In this document: one piece after another, positions 9,548-16,979 of the stretch
Layout: each line of letters begins with the position of its first letter
Numbering within the stretch: position 1 is the stretch's first letter
DNA from: CAIQQQ01 sp037445025
GTDB taxonomy: Bacteria; Pseudomonadota; Alphaproteobacteria; Acetobacterales; Acetobacteraceae
DNA: 64,000 bases
NCBI GenBank assembly: GCA_037445025.1
Contig: JBBILI010000008.1
Coordinates: 93,672-157,671, forward strand
Direction: 5' to 3'
The notes under the pieces: model-generated
Databases searched by the model: none
What the model saw: the letters and a program-made list of their open reading frames with translations, nothing else
Told to the model about the DNA's origin: nothing
Translations under genes and position numbers: made by a program

Positions 9548-10711
9548 TCAGAACGAGCGCGGCAGGTCCAGCACGTGTTCGGCGACATAGCTGAGGATGA
9601 GATTGGTGGAGATCGGCGCCACCTGATAGAGTCGTGTTTCGCGGAACTTGCGTTCCACGTCGTATTCGCAGGCGAAGCCGAAGCCGCCATGGAACTGCAG
9701 GCAGGCGTTGGCCGCCTCCCACGAGGCTTTGGCGGCAAGATACTTCGCCATGTTGGCCTGTGACCCGCAGGGCTCCTGCGCGTCGTAGCGCCGGCACGCC
9801 TCGAAGCGCATCAGGTTGGCGGCCTCGATTTCGATGAAGCTTTCGGCGATGGGGAACTGCACGCCCTGATTCTGTCCGATCGGTCGGCCGAACACGACGC
9901 GTTCCTTGGTGTAGGCGGTCACCTTGTCGATGAACCAGTAGCCGTCGCCGATGCATTCGGCCGCGATCAGCACGCGTTCGGCGTTGAGGCCGGTGAGGAT
10001 GTATTTGAACCCCTGGCCTTCCTCGCCGATCAGGTTCTCCGCCGGGATCTCCAGATTGTCGAAGAACAGTTCGTTGGTCTCGTGATTGACCATGTTGAGG
10101 ATCGGCCGCACGGTCAGCCCGTGGCCGATCGCGTCGCGCAGATCGACGATGAAGATCGACATCCCTTCTGATTTCTTCTTCACCTGGTCAAGCGGCGTGG
10201 TGCGCGCCAGCAGGATCATCAGGTCGGAATGCTGCACGCGGGAGATCCACACCTTCTGCCCGTTGATGACGTAGCGGTCGCCCTTGCGGACCGCGGTGGT
10301 CTTGATGCGGGTGGTGTCGGTGCCGGTCGAGGGCTCGGTGACGCCCATGGACTGCAGGCGCAGCGCGCCGCTGGCGATCTGCGGCAGATAGCGGCGGCGC
10401 TGCGCCTCCGAGCCATGCCGGATCAGCGTGCCCATGTTGTACATCTGGCCATGGCAGGCGCCGGAATTGCCGCCGGCGCGGTTGATCTCCTCCATGATCA
10501 CCGAGGCCTCGGTCAGCCCCAGCCCGGAGCCGCCGTATTCCTCGGGGATCAGGGCGGCCATCCAGCCGGCCTGGGTCAGCGCATCGACGAAGGCTTCGGG
10601 GTAGCCGCGCTGCTCGTCGATCTTGCGGTGGTATTCCGCGGGGAATTCGGCGCACAGCGCGCGGATGGCGTCGCGGATCTCGTCGAAGCCGTGGCCGGCG
10701 GTGGTTTCCAT
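9548..10711 (-). CDS. Acyl-CoA dehydrogenase family protein
   Basis: 387 residues, the standard length. The order is N-terminal helices with LIPEEYGGSGLGL, the FAD/substrate motif MGVTEPSTGTDTT, the beta domain VINGQKVWISRVQHSD, then a C-terminal helical domain with CLQFHGGFGFACEYDVER. The Glu usually found late in the chain (IYEGT) is absent (LYQVAPISTN). A Glu in GLNAERVLIAAE aligns with the isovaleryl-CoA dehydrogenase catalytic position, so activity is plausible. Flavoprotein oxidising an acyl-CoA to the enoyl-CoA. It lies 23 nt after the decarboxylase beta gene, in the same direction, so probably the same transcript. Confidence 0.9.
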   Translation of the reverse strand: METTAGHGFDEIRDAIRALCAEFPAEYHRKIDEQRGYPEAFVDALTQAGWMAALIPEEYGGSGLGLTEASVIMEEINRAGGNSGACHGQMYNMGTLIRHGSEAQRRRYLPQIASGALRLQSMGVTEPSTGTDTTRIKTTAVRKGDRYVINGQKVWISRVQHSDLMILLARTTPLDQVKKKSEGMSIFIVDLRDAIGHGLTVRPILNMVNHETNELFFDNLEIPAENLIGEEGQGFKYILTGLNAERVLIAAECIGDGYWFIDKVTAYTKERVVFGRPIGQNQGVQFPIAESFIEIEAANLMRFEACRRYDAQEPCGSQANMAKYLAAKASWEAANACLQFHGGFGFACEYDVERKFRETRLYQVAPISTNLILSYVAEHVLDLPRSF

Positions 10712-10734
10712 GGCGTGCTCTCTCGGTTGGATCG

Positions 10735-11316
10735 TCAGATGGGGGCGAAGCCGAGTTCCGCCCGGAACCGGTTCTTGATCGCCACCCCGTCGCGCGGCGG
10801 CAGCACCCGCTGCGGTTCGTTGGCCTGCACCGCGATGCTGGCGAACTTCGTGCCGTCCCGCGCGGCGAGCCCGGCGCGGAAGCCGTCGAGACCGGCCATG
10901 TCGGTGATCTCGACGGCGGTGGCAAAGCCGCAGGCGGCCGCCACGCCGTGCAGATGCACACCGAGCCCGGCATGGCTCGCCTGCATGCCGGTCTCGCCGA
11001 AATGGCCGTTGTTGAGCACTGCGATGGCGAGATTGGCGGGACGCTGCACACCGATGGTGGCCAGCGCGCCCAGGCCCATCAGCATCTCGCCGTCCCCGGT
11101 GATCACCAGCACCTGGCGCGCCGGCTGGGCCAGCGCGAGGCCCAGGCCCACCGTCGCCGCACTGCCCATCGCAGCACAGAGGTAGTAGTTGAGCGGATGG
11201 TCGCCGGCCGCCATCACGTCGTAGGACGGTGAGCCGAGGCCGGTGACCACGAGCATCTCGCCCCGCTCTTCCAGCAGCGCCGCCACCACGGCGCGGCGTT
11301 CGAGCCAGTCCGGCAT
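10735..11316 (-). CDS. Thiamine diphosphate-dependent decarboxylase, beta subunit (sulfopyruvate/phosphonopyruvate decarboxylase type)
   Basis: 193 residues from ATG 11316, which shares bases with the alpha-subunit stop (TGATG); ATG 11328 is an alternative. It carries the C-terminal ThDP-binding half: AAMGSAATVGLGLALAQP, then the diphosphate motif GDGEMLMGLGAL followed about 25 residues later by LNNGHFGETG (GDG...NN). Together with the upstream alpha subunit it matches the split ComD/ComE-type arrangement, which decarboxylates 3-sulfopyruvate or related 2-oxoacids. The true substrate is unknown; the acyl-CoA dehydrogenase downstream gives no clear hint. Confidence 0.82.
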   Translation of the reverse strand: MPDWLERRAVVAALLEERGEMLVVTGLGSPSYDVMAAGDHPLNYYLCAAMGSAATVGLGLALAQPARQVLVITGDGEMLMGLGALATIGVQRPANLAIAVLNNGHFGETGMQASHAGLGVHLHGVAAACGFATAVEITDMAGLDGFRAGLAARDGTKFASIAVQANEPQRVLPPRDGVAIKNRFRAELGFAPI

Positions 11317-11852
11317 CACTTCACCCATTGCTTTTCTCCGATCAGGCGCTGTCCGAGCAGAACCGCGCAGGCGGTGTCGCCGTTGAACGCCATGCTGGCG
11401 GCCCCGTGCAGCAGCGGCGCCACGTCCTCCGCGCGGTCGGCCCGCCAGGTGCGCACGCCCATCAGGTTCAGCGCGGGCTCGGTGGCCTGGCCCATCGGGT
11501 TCTGCCAGGGATTGAACTCGGCCCAGTCGCCACGCATCGTCACCACCATCAGCAGCGGAAACCGCCCGCATGCGGCCAGGGCAAGGGTGTTGATGCAGTT
11601 GCCCACGCCGCTGGACTGCAGCAGCAACGCGCCGCGCTGGCCGCCGAGCCAGGCGCCGGCGAGATAGCCGATGCCTTCCTCCTCCGTGGTCAGCACCACC
11701 GCCCGCATGGCCGGATCGGCCTGCGCCATGCGGATGGCCACGGCGTGGCCGGCATCCGGCACATAGGCGATGTGGCGCACATCCTGCGCCTTCAGGGTGT
11801 CGAACACGGCCTGTCGCCAGCTGCCCGCGGCACTGGTCTGCGGATCGGCCAA
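11316..11852 (-). CDS. Thiamine diphosphate-dependent decarboxylase, alpha subunit (sulfopyruvate/phosphonopyruvate decarboxylase type)
   Basis: 178 residues. This is the N-terminal pyrimidine-binding half of a ThDP enzyme: VRHIAYVPDAGHAVAIRM, then VVLTTEEEGIGYLAGAWLGG, whose Glu is the usual cofactor-activating residue, and LLLQSSGVGNCINTLALA. The beta half is encoded immediately downstream with a 1-nt overlap, so the two must be translated together. Starts at ATG 11852, with AGGAGG-type purines just upstream. The gene pair is a split version of the single-chain phosphonopyruvate decarboxylases. Confidence 0.82.
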   Translation of the reverse strand: MADPQTSAAGSWRQAVFDTLKAQDVRHIAYVPDAGHAVAIRMAQADPAMRAVVLTTEEEGIGYLAGAWLGGQRGALLLQSSGVGNCINTLALAACGRFPLLMVVTMRGDWAEFNPWQNPMGQATEPALNLMGVRTWRADRAEDVAPLLHGAASMAFNGDTACAVLLGQRLIGEKQWVK

Positions 11853-11935
11853 TTCTGGTTCCTCCTGTTGGACGGCGTTCCGTCATGCCTTCTTGGCCGC
11901 GGGATCGTTCGCGCACAAGAGGGCCCGACCCTGCC

Positions 11936-12832
11936 TTATGGCAGCCCGAGCGCCACCTCCTGGTCCAGCGTCTCCCGCCGTTCCACCTCCACCAGCGCCG
12001 CATTGAGCTCCGCGCCGAGCAGCACGACATAGGTGGAGATCCAGAACCACAGCATCACGCCGGCCACGGCGGCGAGCGGGCCGTAGGTGGTGTCGAGCGG
12101 CGCGATGCGGCCGATATAGACCGACAGCAGCGCCGAGGCGGCGAACCACAGCACGGTGGCCACCATCGAGCCCGGCAGCAGCCCATCCCGGCCGGCACCC
12201 GGCCGGGATGGGCTGAAATGATACAGCGCCGCGATCGAGGTCCACACAAAGCCGATCAGCACGATCAGCGACGCCACGTGCAGCCAGGTTCGCAGCATGC
12301 CGCGTGGCACCAGCAGATGCGCCAGCTGCGGCAGCGCCACCAGAATGGCGATGGCCAGCACCGCGGCCATCGCCGCGCACAGCGTCATCGCGAGGCCAGT
12401 GAGCTGAAACCGCAGCATGCCCGTGGCCCGGCTGCCCAGCGTGTGAGCGATCGCCGCCATGATGCTTTTGGTGCCGGTCGACGAGCTCCACAGCGTGATG
12501 ATGGCGGTGAGGATGACGTTGAACCGCAGATCGGCGGGCCTGCGCATCACCAGCGCATGCACCTGGTGCGAGATCAGCTCGAACGCCTCGGGCGGCAGCA
12601 CGTCCTGCAGCAGGGTCAGCTGCGGCACCACCGTCACCGGGTTGAACACCAGGCCGTAGAGCGACACCAGCATGCTGAGCCCCGGGAACAGCGCCAGCGT
12701 CGCGTAGAAGGCGCAGCCGGCGGCGATCAGCGAAATCCGCCCGTCGCGGATCCGCCGCCACAGCCGGGCCGCGACCATGCGCCAGCCTTCGGGCGGCGGC
12801 TCGATTCGCACGGTCAGAATCGGGGCGATCAT
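11936..12832 (-). CDS. YihY/BrkB-family inner membrane protein
   Basis: 298 residues from ATG 12832 (MIAPILTVRIEPPP); an upstream ATG at 12919 is less likely. About six membrane helices. The family pattern includes RDGRISLIAAGCAFYATLALFPG, a LWSSSTGTKSIMAAI segment, LPGSMVATVLWFAASALLSVYIG and the C-terminal YVVLLGAELNAALVE. The E. coli homologue was once misnamed RNase BN; its role is uncertain. A perfect 16-bp inverted repeat with a 3-nt loop lies inside the coding region at 12180-12214. Confidence 0.88.
   Translation of the reverse strand: MIAPILTVRIEPPPEGWRMVAARLWRRIRDGRISLIAAGCAFYATLALFPGLSMLVSLYGLVFNPVTVVPQLTLLQDVLPPEAFELISHQVHALVMRRPADLRFNVILTAIITLWSSSTGTKSIMAAIAHTLGSRATGMLRFQLTGLAMTLCAAMAAVLAIAILVALPQLAHLLVPRGMLRTWLHVASLIVLIGFVWTSIAALYHFSPSRPGAGRDGLLPGSMVATVLWFAASALLSVYIGRIAPLDTTYGPLAAVAGVMLWFWISTYVVLLGAELNAALVEVERRETLDQEVALGLP
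12180..12214. repeat. Perfect 16-bp inverted repeat inside the yihY-like gene
   Basis: AGCCCATCCCGGCCGG, three bases, then its exact complement, encoding SPSRPGAGRDGLLPG of a loop between two membrane helices. The protein length looks normal here, so this is not an obvious insertion. It could be a chance product of GC-rich coding or a REP-like palindrome captured in frame. Confidence 0.75.
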
Positions 12833-13059
12833 GCACGCTCCATCGATATCGCGCCGCAGTGTAGCCCGAACCGAACCATGTTTCGCAGACCTGGACGACA
12901 TCAAAAAAATCACTTGCACCGGGGGGGTGTCGGCCCTATCTGCCCCCCACGCAGCAACGCACGTGCCTCTGGCCCTCCTGGGTTACGTAACGACGTCAAG
13001 CGTTCTGGCAGTCCGGGTTTGCGACACCCTCTCGTCGCGAAAGTTCCGTCTGGTCGCTG

Positions 13060-13124
13060 GTTCGTTCGACCGTTTCGCAATCTTCGTCCGTCGCCTTTGA
13101 TCAGGCGGACGCATCATCAGGGGG
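13060..13124 (+). promoter_or_regulatory. Structured leader of the ornithine decarboxylase gene (speF-RNA-like candidate)
   Basis: The roughly 300-bp gap (12833-13132) between the divergent yihY-like and decarboxylase genes contains a strong hairpin at 13086-13110: GTC and CGCCT pair with AGGCG and GAC, with a CGT bulge and a TTGATC loop. It ends 8 nt before a strong ribosome site AGGGGG (13119-13124), itself 8 nt from ATG 13133. Alphaproteobacterial ornithine decarboxylase genes are known to carry the conserved speF RNA motif here. I could not match the full motif, so assignment to it is inference. Nothing else was recognised in the gap. Confidence 0.4.
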
Positions 13125-13132
13125 CCCGTGCG

Positions 13133-14260
13133 ATGACTCCAAAAGTCGCGCGCTTTTTGGCCGACCACCAGCCGGCGACGCCGTGTCTGGTGCTCGATGT
13201 CGACCGTGTGGAAAGCAATTTCCGCGCGCTGCGTGCGGCTCTGCCGCTGGCGCGCATCTATTACGCCGTGAAGGCGAACCCGGCCGCCCCGATCCTGGAG
13301 CGCCTGGTGGGGCTCGACAGCAATTTCGACGCCGCCAGCGCCGAGGAGATCGACGCCTGCCTCGACGCCGGCGCCGCCCCCGCGCGGATCAGCTTCGGCA
13401 ACACCATCAAGAAGGTCTCGGCGATCCGCCGCGCCCATGCGGCAGGCGTCAGCCTGTTCGCCTTCGATTCCGACGAGGAGCTGGACAAGATCGCCGCCCA
13501 CGCGCCGGGCAGCCGCGTCTACTGCCGCATCCTCGTTGAGAACGCCGGCGCCGACTGGCCGCTCTCCCGAAAATTCGGCACCACGCTCGACCATGCGCGC
13601 GACCTCATGCTGCGCGCCGGCGCGCTGGGGCTCGACCCGTACGGCCTGTCCTTCCATGTCGGCAGCCAGCAGACCGAGACCACCAGCTATGAGGCCGCCA
13701 TCAGCCGCGTCGCCATGCTGTTCACAGATCTGATGGACCAGGGCGTCAATCTGCGCATGGTCAATCTCGGCGGCGGTTTCCCCACGTCCTACCGCGACGA
13801 CGTGCCGGGGATCGACACGTTCGGCAGCGCCATCATGGGCGCCATGACCCGCCATTTCGGCAACGCCCTGCCGGAGATGCTGGTGGAGCCGGGCCGTTTC
13901 CTCGTCGCCGATGCCGGCGTGGTGCAGGCCGAGGTCGTGCTGGTCAGCCGCCGTGGCACCGACCCGGTGCGCTGGGTGTATCTCGACATCGGCCGCTTCG
14001 GCGGGCTGGCGGAGACCGAGGGCGAAGCCATCAAATACCGCATCACCACGCCGCATGATGGCGGCGAATGCGGCCCGGTGGCCATCGCCGGCCCCACCTG
14101 CGACGGGGCCGACATCCTCTACGAGAAAAGCAACTACCGCCTGCCGCTGGCCCTCGCCTCCGGCGACCGGCTGTCGCTGCTGTCAACCGGCGCCTACGTG
14201 ACCACCTATGCCAGCCAGCGGTTCAACGGCTTTGCGCCGCTGACGGAGCATTACATCTGA
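13133..14260 (+). CDS. Ornithine/lysine decarboxylase, fold type III PLP enzyme
   Basis: 375 residues from ATG 13133 with AGGGGG upstream. The PLP lysine is in IYYAVKANP. HVGSQQTE and NLGGGFPTSY are the phosphate-binding and glycine-rich motifs, VEPGRFLVADAG is present, and the second-subunit active-site Cys is in GPTCDGADILYEKS. This is the eukaryotic-like, alanine-racemase-fold decarboxylase used for putrescine (and often cadaverine) synthesis in alphaproteobacteria. It is monocistronic: the next gene is on the opposite strand. A structured leader suggests regulation, perhaps by polyamine or amino acid. Confidence 0.92.
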   Translation: MTPKVARFLADHQPATPCLVLDVDRVESNFRALRAALPLARIYYAVKANPAAPILERLVGLDSNFDAASAEEIDACLDAGAAPARISFGNTIKKVSAIRRAHAAGVSLFAFDSDEELDKIAAHAPGSRVYCRILVENAGADWPLSRKFGTTLDHARDLMLRAGALGLDPYGLSFHVGSQQTETTSYEAAISRVAMLFTDLMDQGVNLRMVNLGGGFPTSYRDDVPGIDTFGSAIMGAMTRHFGNALPEMLVEPGRFLVADAGVVQAEVVLVSRRGTDPVRWVYLDIGRFGGLAETEGEAIKYRITTPHDGGECGPVAIAGPTCDGADILYEKSNYRLPLALASGDRLSLLSTGAYVTTYASQRFNGFAPLTEHYI

Positions 14261-14296
14261 CCGGGAAGAGCAAGGAACGCCTTTGATTTTCCCAAG

Positions 14297-14327
14297 GGCG
14301 CGCCGGGTTGGCCGGCGGCGGCGCGCC
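14297..14327. terminator. GC-rich hairpin between convergent genes
   Basis: GGCGCGCC occurs at 14297-14304 and 14320-14327 and can pair across 15 nt. It follows the decarboxylase stop by 36 nt and is on the 3' side of the small gene on the other strand. No T-run follows, so an intrinsic terminator is only a candidate. Confidence 0.35.
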
Positions 14328-14356
14328 AAACCATGACCGTTGGTTTGACAGCAATC

Positions 14357-14647
14357 CTACGGCCGATGGTGATAGGGCAGCAGCGCCATGCGCAACCGCG
14401 CGATCCCCGCGCGGATCAGCCCCATCGCACACATCCGCTCGCCTTCATCCGCCAGCATCAGACGCTCCGACGAAACCGGCACCGGCCCCAATCGAACCCG
14501 CGCGAAATGACGCACCAGCCGCGCACAGAACGCCGGCGTGTCCGAGATCACCTGCATCGGCAACGAAGAATGCGACTGCGCCACAGCCGGAAGTGGCGGC
14601 AAGCAGACCAGAACCGCACACAGCAAAGGGGCGAACACGCGCATCAC
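14357..14647 (-). CDS. Small secreted protein of unknown function
   Basis: 96 residues (or 95 from the second ATG). A signal peptide is clear: MMRVFAPLLCAVLVCLPPLPAVAQ, with cleavage expected after AVAQ or AVA. The mature part has two cysteines, in TPAFCARLVRHF and EGERMCAMGLIRAGIARLR, probably forming a disulfide. I recall similar short proteins with the ERMC...G..R.GI..LR pattern in Acetobacteraceae; no function is known. The hydrophobic signal and even codon use support a real gene. Confidence 0.65.
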   Translation of the reverse strand: MMRVFAPLLCAVLVCLPPLPAVAQSHSSLPMQVISDTPAFCARLVRHFARVRLGPVPVSSERLMLADEGERMCAMGLIRAGIARLRMALLPYHHRP

Positions 14648-14703
14648 CGAACCGTGTAGACCTCACGCGCTTGCGCAACGCTGAGGCCCACATGACGAAG
14701 CCG

Positions 14704-16185
14704 TTAGCTGGATGCTGACGGAGCCTCCAGCGCCGCGCGGGCCGCCAACGTCAGCGTGGCGCGCAGCCCCGGTGCGGCATCGCCGAGCTCCAGCCGGCCG
14801 CCATGCAGCTGCGCCACCGCCTGCACCAGCGACAGCCCCAGCCCCGAACCCGGCGTGCTGCGTGCGGTCTCGCCGCGAAAGAACCGCTCGCTCGCCCTTG
14901 GCCGGTCGTCCGCCGGAATGCCCGGCCCCTCGTCTGCGACCGTGACCTCGACACTGCCCCCCAGGCTGCGCGCCGCCAGCCGCACCACGGTGCCGCCGGG
15001 CGAGAACTTCACCGCATTGTCGAGCAGATTGGCCACGGCCTGCTGCACCATCTCGCGATCCCCGAACGCCGGCAGCTCGGCGGGGATCTTGGCGTCGAGA
15101 TGCAAACCCTTCTCCTCCGCCACCGCGTCATACAGCTCGGCGAGATCGATCAGCACCGGCGCGAGGTCAAACGCCGTGAAGGCGCTGCGGCGGGCACCGG
15201 CCTCGATCTCGGCAATGCGCAGCAACGCCTGGAACACGCCGACCACGCCATCGAGATCCATCATCGCCCGATCGACCGCAACGCGCAGCTCCGGCTCGGT
15301 GCGGGCATGGATCGCCGCATCCTCCAGCCGGGTGCGCGCCCGCGTGATCGGCGTGCGCAGGTCATGCGCGATGGCGTTGGACACCTGGCGCACCCCGTCC
15401 ATCAGCGTGCCGATGCGGTCCAGCATGTCGTTGATGGTCTCGGCCAGCAGGTCGAACTCGTCCTCATGGCCGCCCACCTGCACACGCCGGGTGAAATCGC
15501 CGGCACTCACCGCCACCGCCGTGGCCGAGACGTCGGCGATCATGGACCGGAACAGCCCGCGCACCGCCCACGCGCCGATCGTGCCCAGCACCAGGGCGAT
15601 CACCGCCGCCCAGAACATCGCGTCCGCCATCATCACCCGCAGCCGCGACCGCACCTCCACGTCGCGGCCGATCAGAATATGGAACCCGCCGGGCAGCTCG
15701 AAGTAATGCACCCGCGCCAGGCCCATCACCCCGGCCCGCTCGATGCGCAGCTCGTCCCAGTCCTCGTCCATCGCCATCTTCTGCGGCCAGGTCTCGAGGT
15801 TGCCGGCAATCCGCTGGAACGACGAATCGACCAGCAGATACAGCGCATCGTCATCCACGTTGCCGAGCACGCGCTCGTTGATCGTGGTCACCAGCGCCTT
15901 CGGCCCGCCCTCGGCGAACCGCTCCACCAGCCCCTCGCGGTCGGTCTCGATCGCCGAGTCGGTCTGACGTTCCAGCAGCCCCGCGGTCGACCACCACAGG
16001 AAGGCGGCGAGCGCGATGGCGCTGATGCTGAACAGCGCGGCATAGATCACCCCGAACCGCACCCCGGCGGAGTGCAGGAACTGCCGCGCCGTCAGCTTCG
16101 GCAGCGTGGCGCGCTCGCGCCAGCGGCGCAGCCGCGCGCTGGCCACCGCCAGCCGTGACCGCGCTTGCAGCGCCTCGTCGCTCAT
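14704..16185 (-). CDS. Two-component sensor histidine kinase
   Basis: 493 residues from ATG 16185 (MSDEALQARSRLAV), overlapping the regulator stop as ATGA. Membrane helix 1 is at about residues 40-62. A periplasmic sensor domain of about 110 residues follows, then helix 2 (FWAAVIALVLGTIGAWAV), a HAMP domain (AGDFTRRVQVGGHEDEFDLL), a HisKA with the phospho-His in NAIAHDLRTPITRARTRLE, and a HATPase with N-box NLLDNAVKFSPGG, G1 DEGPGIP and G2 GSGLGLSLVQAV. Inner-membrane kinase of the regulator encoded just upstream. The signal is unknown; the downstream and upstream genes give no firm clue. Confidence 0.92.
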   Translation of the reverse strand: MSDEALQARSRLAVASARLRRWRERATLPKLTARQFLHSAGVRFGVIYAALFSISAIALAAFLWWSTAGLLERQTDSAIETDREGLVERFAEGGPKALVTTINERVLGNVDDDALYLLVDSSFQRIAGNLETWPQKMAMDEDWDELRIERAGVMGLARVHYFELPGGFHILIGRDVEVRSRLRVMMADAMFWAAVIALVLGTIGAWAVRGLFRSMIADVSATAVAVSAGDFTRRVQVGGHEDEFDLLAETINDMLDRIGTLMDGVRQVSNAIAHDLRTPITRARTRLEDAAIHARTEPELRVAVDRAMMDLDGVVGVFQALLRIAEIEAGARRSAFTAFDLAPVLIDLAELYDAVAEEKGLHLDAKIPAELPAFGDREMVQQAVANLLDNAVKFSPGGTVVRLAARSLGGSVEVTVADEGPGIPADDRPRASERFFRGETARSTPGSGLGLSLVQAVAQLHGGRLELGDAAPGLRATLTLAARAALEAPSASS

Positions 16186-16865
16186 ACCTCCTCGGCGCGC
16201 AGCATGTAGCCGGCGTTGCGGATGGTGTGGATCAGCGCCGAGGGGAACGGCTTGTCCACCTTCTGGCGCAGCCGGCTGACATGAACGTCGATCACGTTGG
16301 TCTGCGGGTCGAAGTGATAGTCCCACACGCCTTCGAGCAGCATGGTCCGCGTCACCACCTGGCCGGCATGGCGCATCAGGAACTCCAGCAGGCGGAACTC
16401 GCGCGGCTGCAGATCGAGCTTCTGGCCGGCGCGGCGCACGGACCGCGACAGCAGGTCCATCTCCAGATCGGCGGTGACCAGCCTTGTGGTCGGCGCGTCC
16501 GCCTTGCCGCGCCTGGTCAGCGCCTCCACGCGGGCAAGCAGCTCGGCGAAGGCGAACGGCTTGGTCATGTAGTCGTCGCCACCGGCCTTGAGGCCGCGCA
16601 CCCGGTCGTCCACCTGCGCCATGGCGGAGAGGAACAGCACCGGCGTGTGGTTGTCCTGGGCGCGCAGCGTCTCCAGCAGACGCAGGCCATCGACCCCGCC
16701 GGGCAGCATGCGGTCGAGCACGATGGCGTCGAAGCTCTCGCTGGCCGCCAGGAACAGCCCGTCCCGCCCGTTCAGCGTGTGCTCCACGACATGGCCGGCC
16801 TCGCGCAGGCCTTTCACCACGAAGCTCGCGACGTCCTTGTCGTCCTCGACCACCAGTATGCGCAT
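16182..16865 (-). CDS. OmpR/PhoB-family response regulator
   Basis: 227 residues. The receiver has acidic residues in VVEDDKDV, the phosphorylated Asp in AIVLDRMLPGG, the switch Ser in LFLSAM and the Lys in YMTKPFAF. The C-terminal winged helix reads LDLQPREFRLLEFLMRHAGQVV and VIDVHVSRLRQKVD. Transcribed first, with the kinase overlapping its stop. A half copy of the family B repeat and a Deg-protease gene lie upstream. Confidence 0.94.
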   Translation of the reverse strand: MRILVVEDDKDVASFVVKGLREAGHVVEHTLNGRDGLFLAASESFDAIVLDRMLPGGVDGLRLLETLRAQDNHTPVLFLSAMAQVDDRVRGLKAGGDDYMTKPFAFAELLARVEALTRRGKADAPTTRLVTADLEMDLLSRSVRRAGQKLDLQPREFRLLEFLMRHAGQVVTRTMLLEGVWDYHFDPQTNVIDVHVSRLRQKVDKPFPSALIHTIRNAGYMLRAEEV

Positions 16866-16892
16866 GCAGAAACTCCTGAACCGAAGGAAGAA

Positions 16893-16975
16893 AGCACTTC
16901 TTTTCTGAAGAAAAGAAGCAAAAGACTTTTTTTATCGTTGGAGCGGACCTTTTGCCGGAGGCGCGCTTCAGCCGA
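16893..16975. repeat. Family B intergenic element, half copy B1
   Basis: One C-type arm (CTTCTTTTC, TGAA turn, GAAAAGAAG at 16897-16918, then CAAAAGACTTTTTTT) is followed by a core-like GAGCGGACC...CCGGAGGCGC stretch. The second, GGTTC-type arm is missing. It lies between the response-regulator start and the protease stop, both on the minus strand. The A/T-rich run could terminate transcription from the protease gene. Confidence 0.75.
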
Positions 16976-16979
16976 TCTT

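Noticed and set aside
9238..9594. Short frames with GPSPWTSHLK- or EPLDTIRL-like peptides
   Set aside because: These are translations of family A repeats and recur at each copy; not genes.
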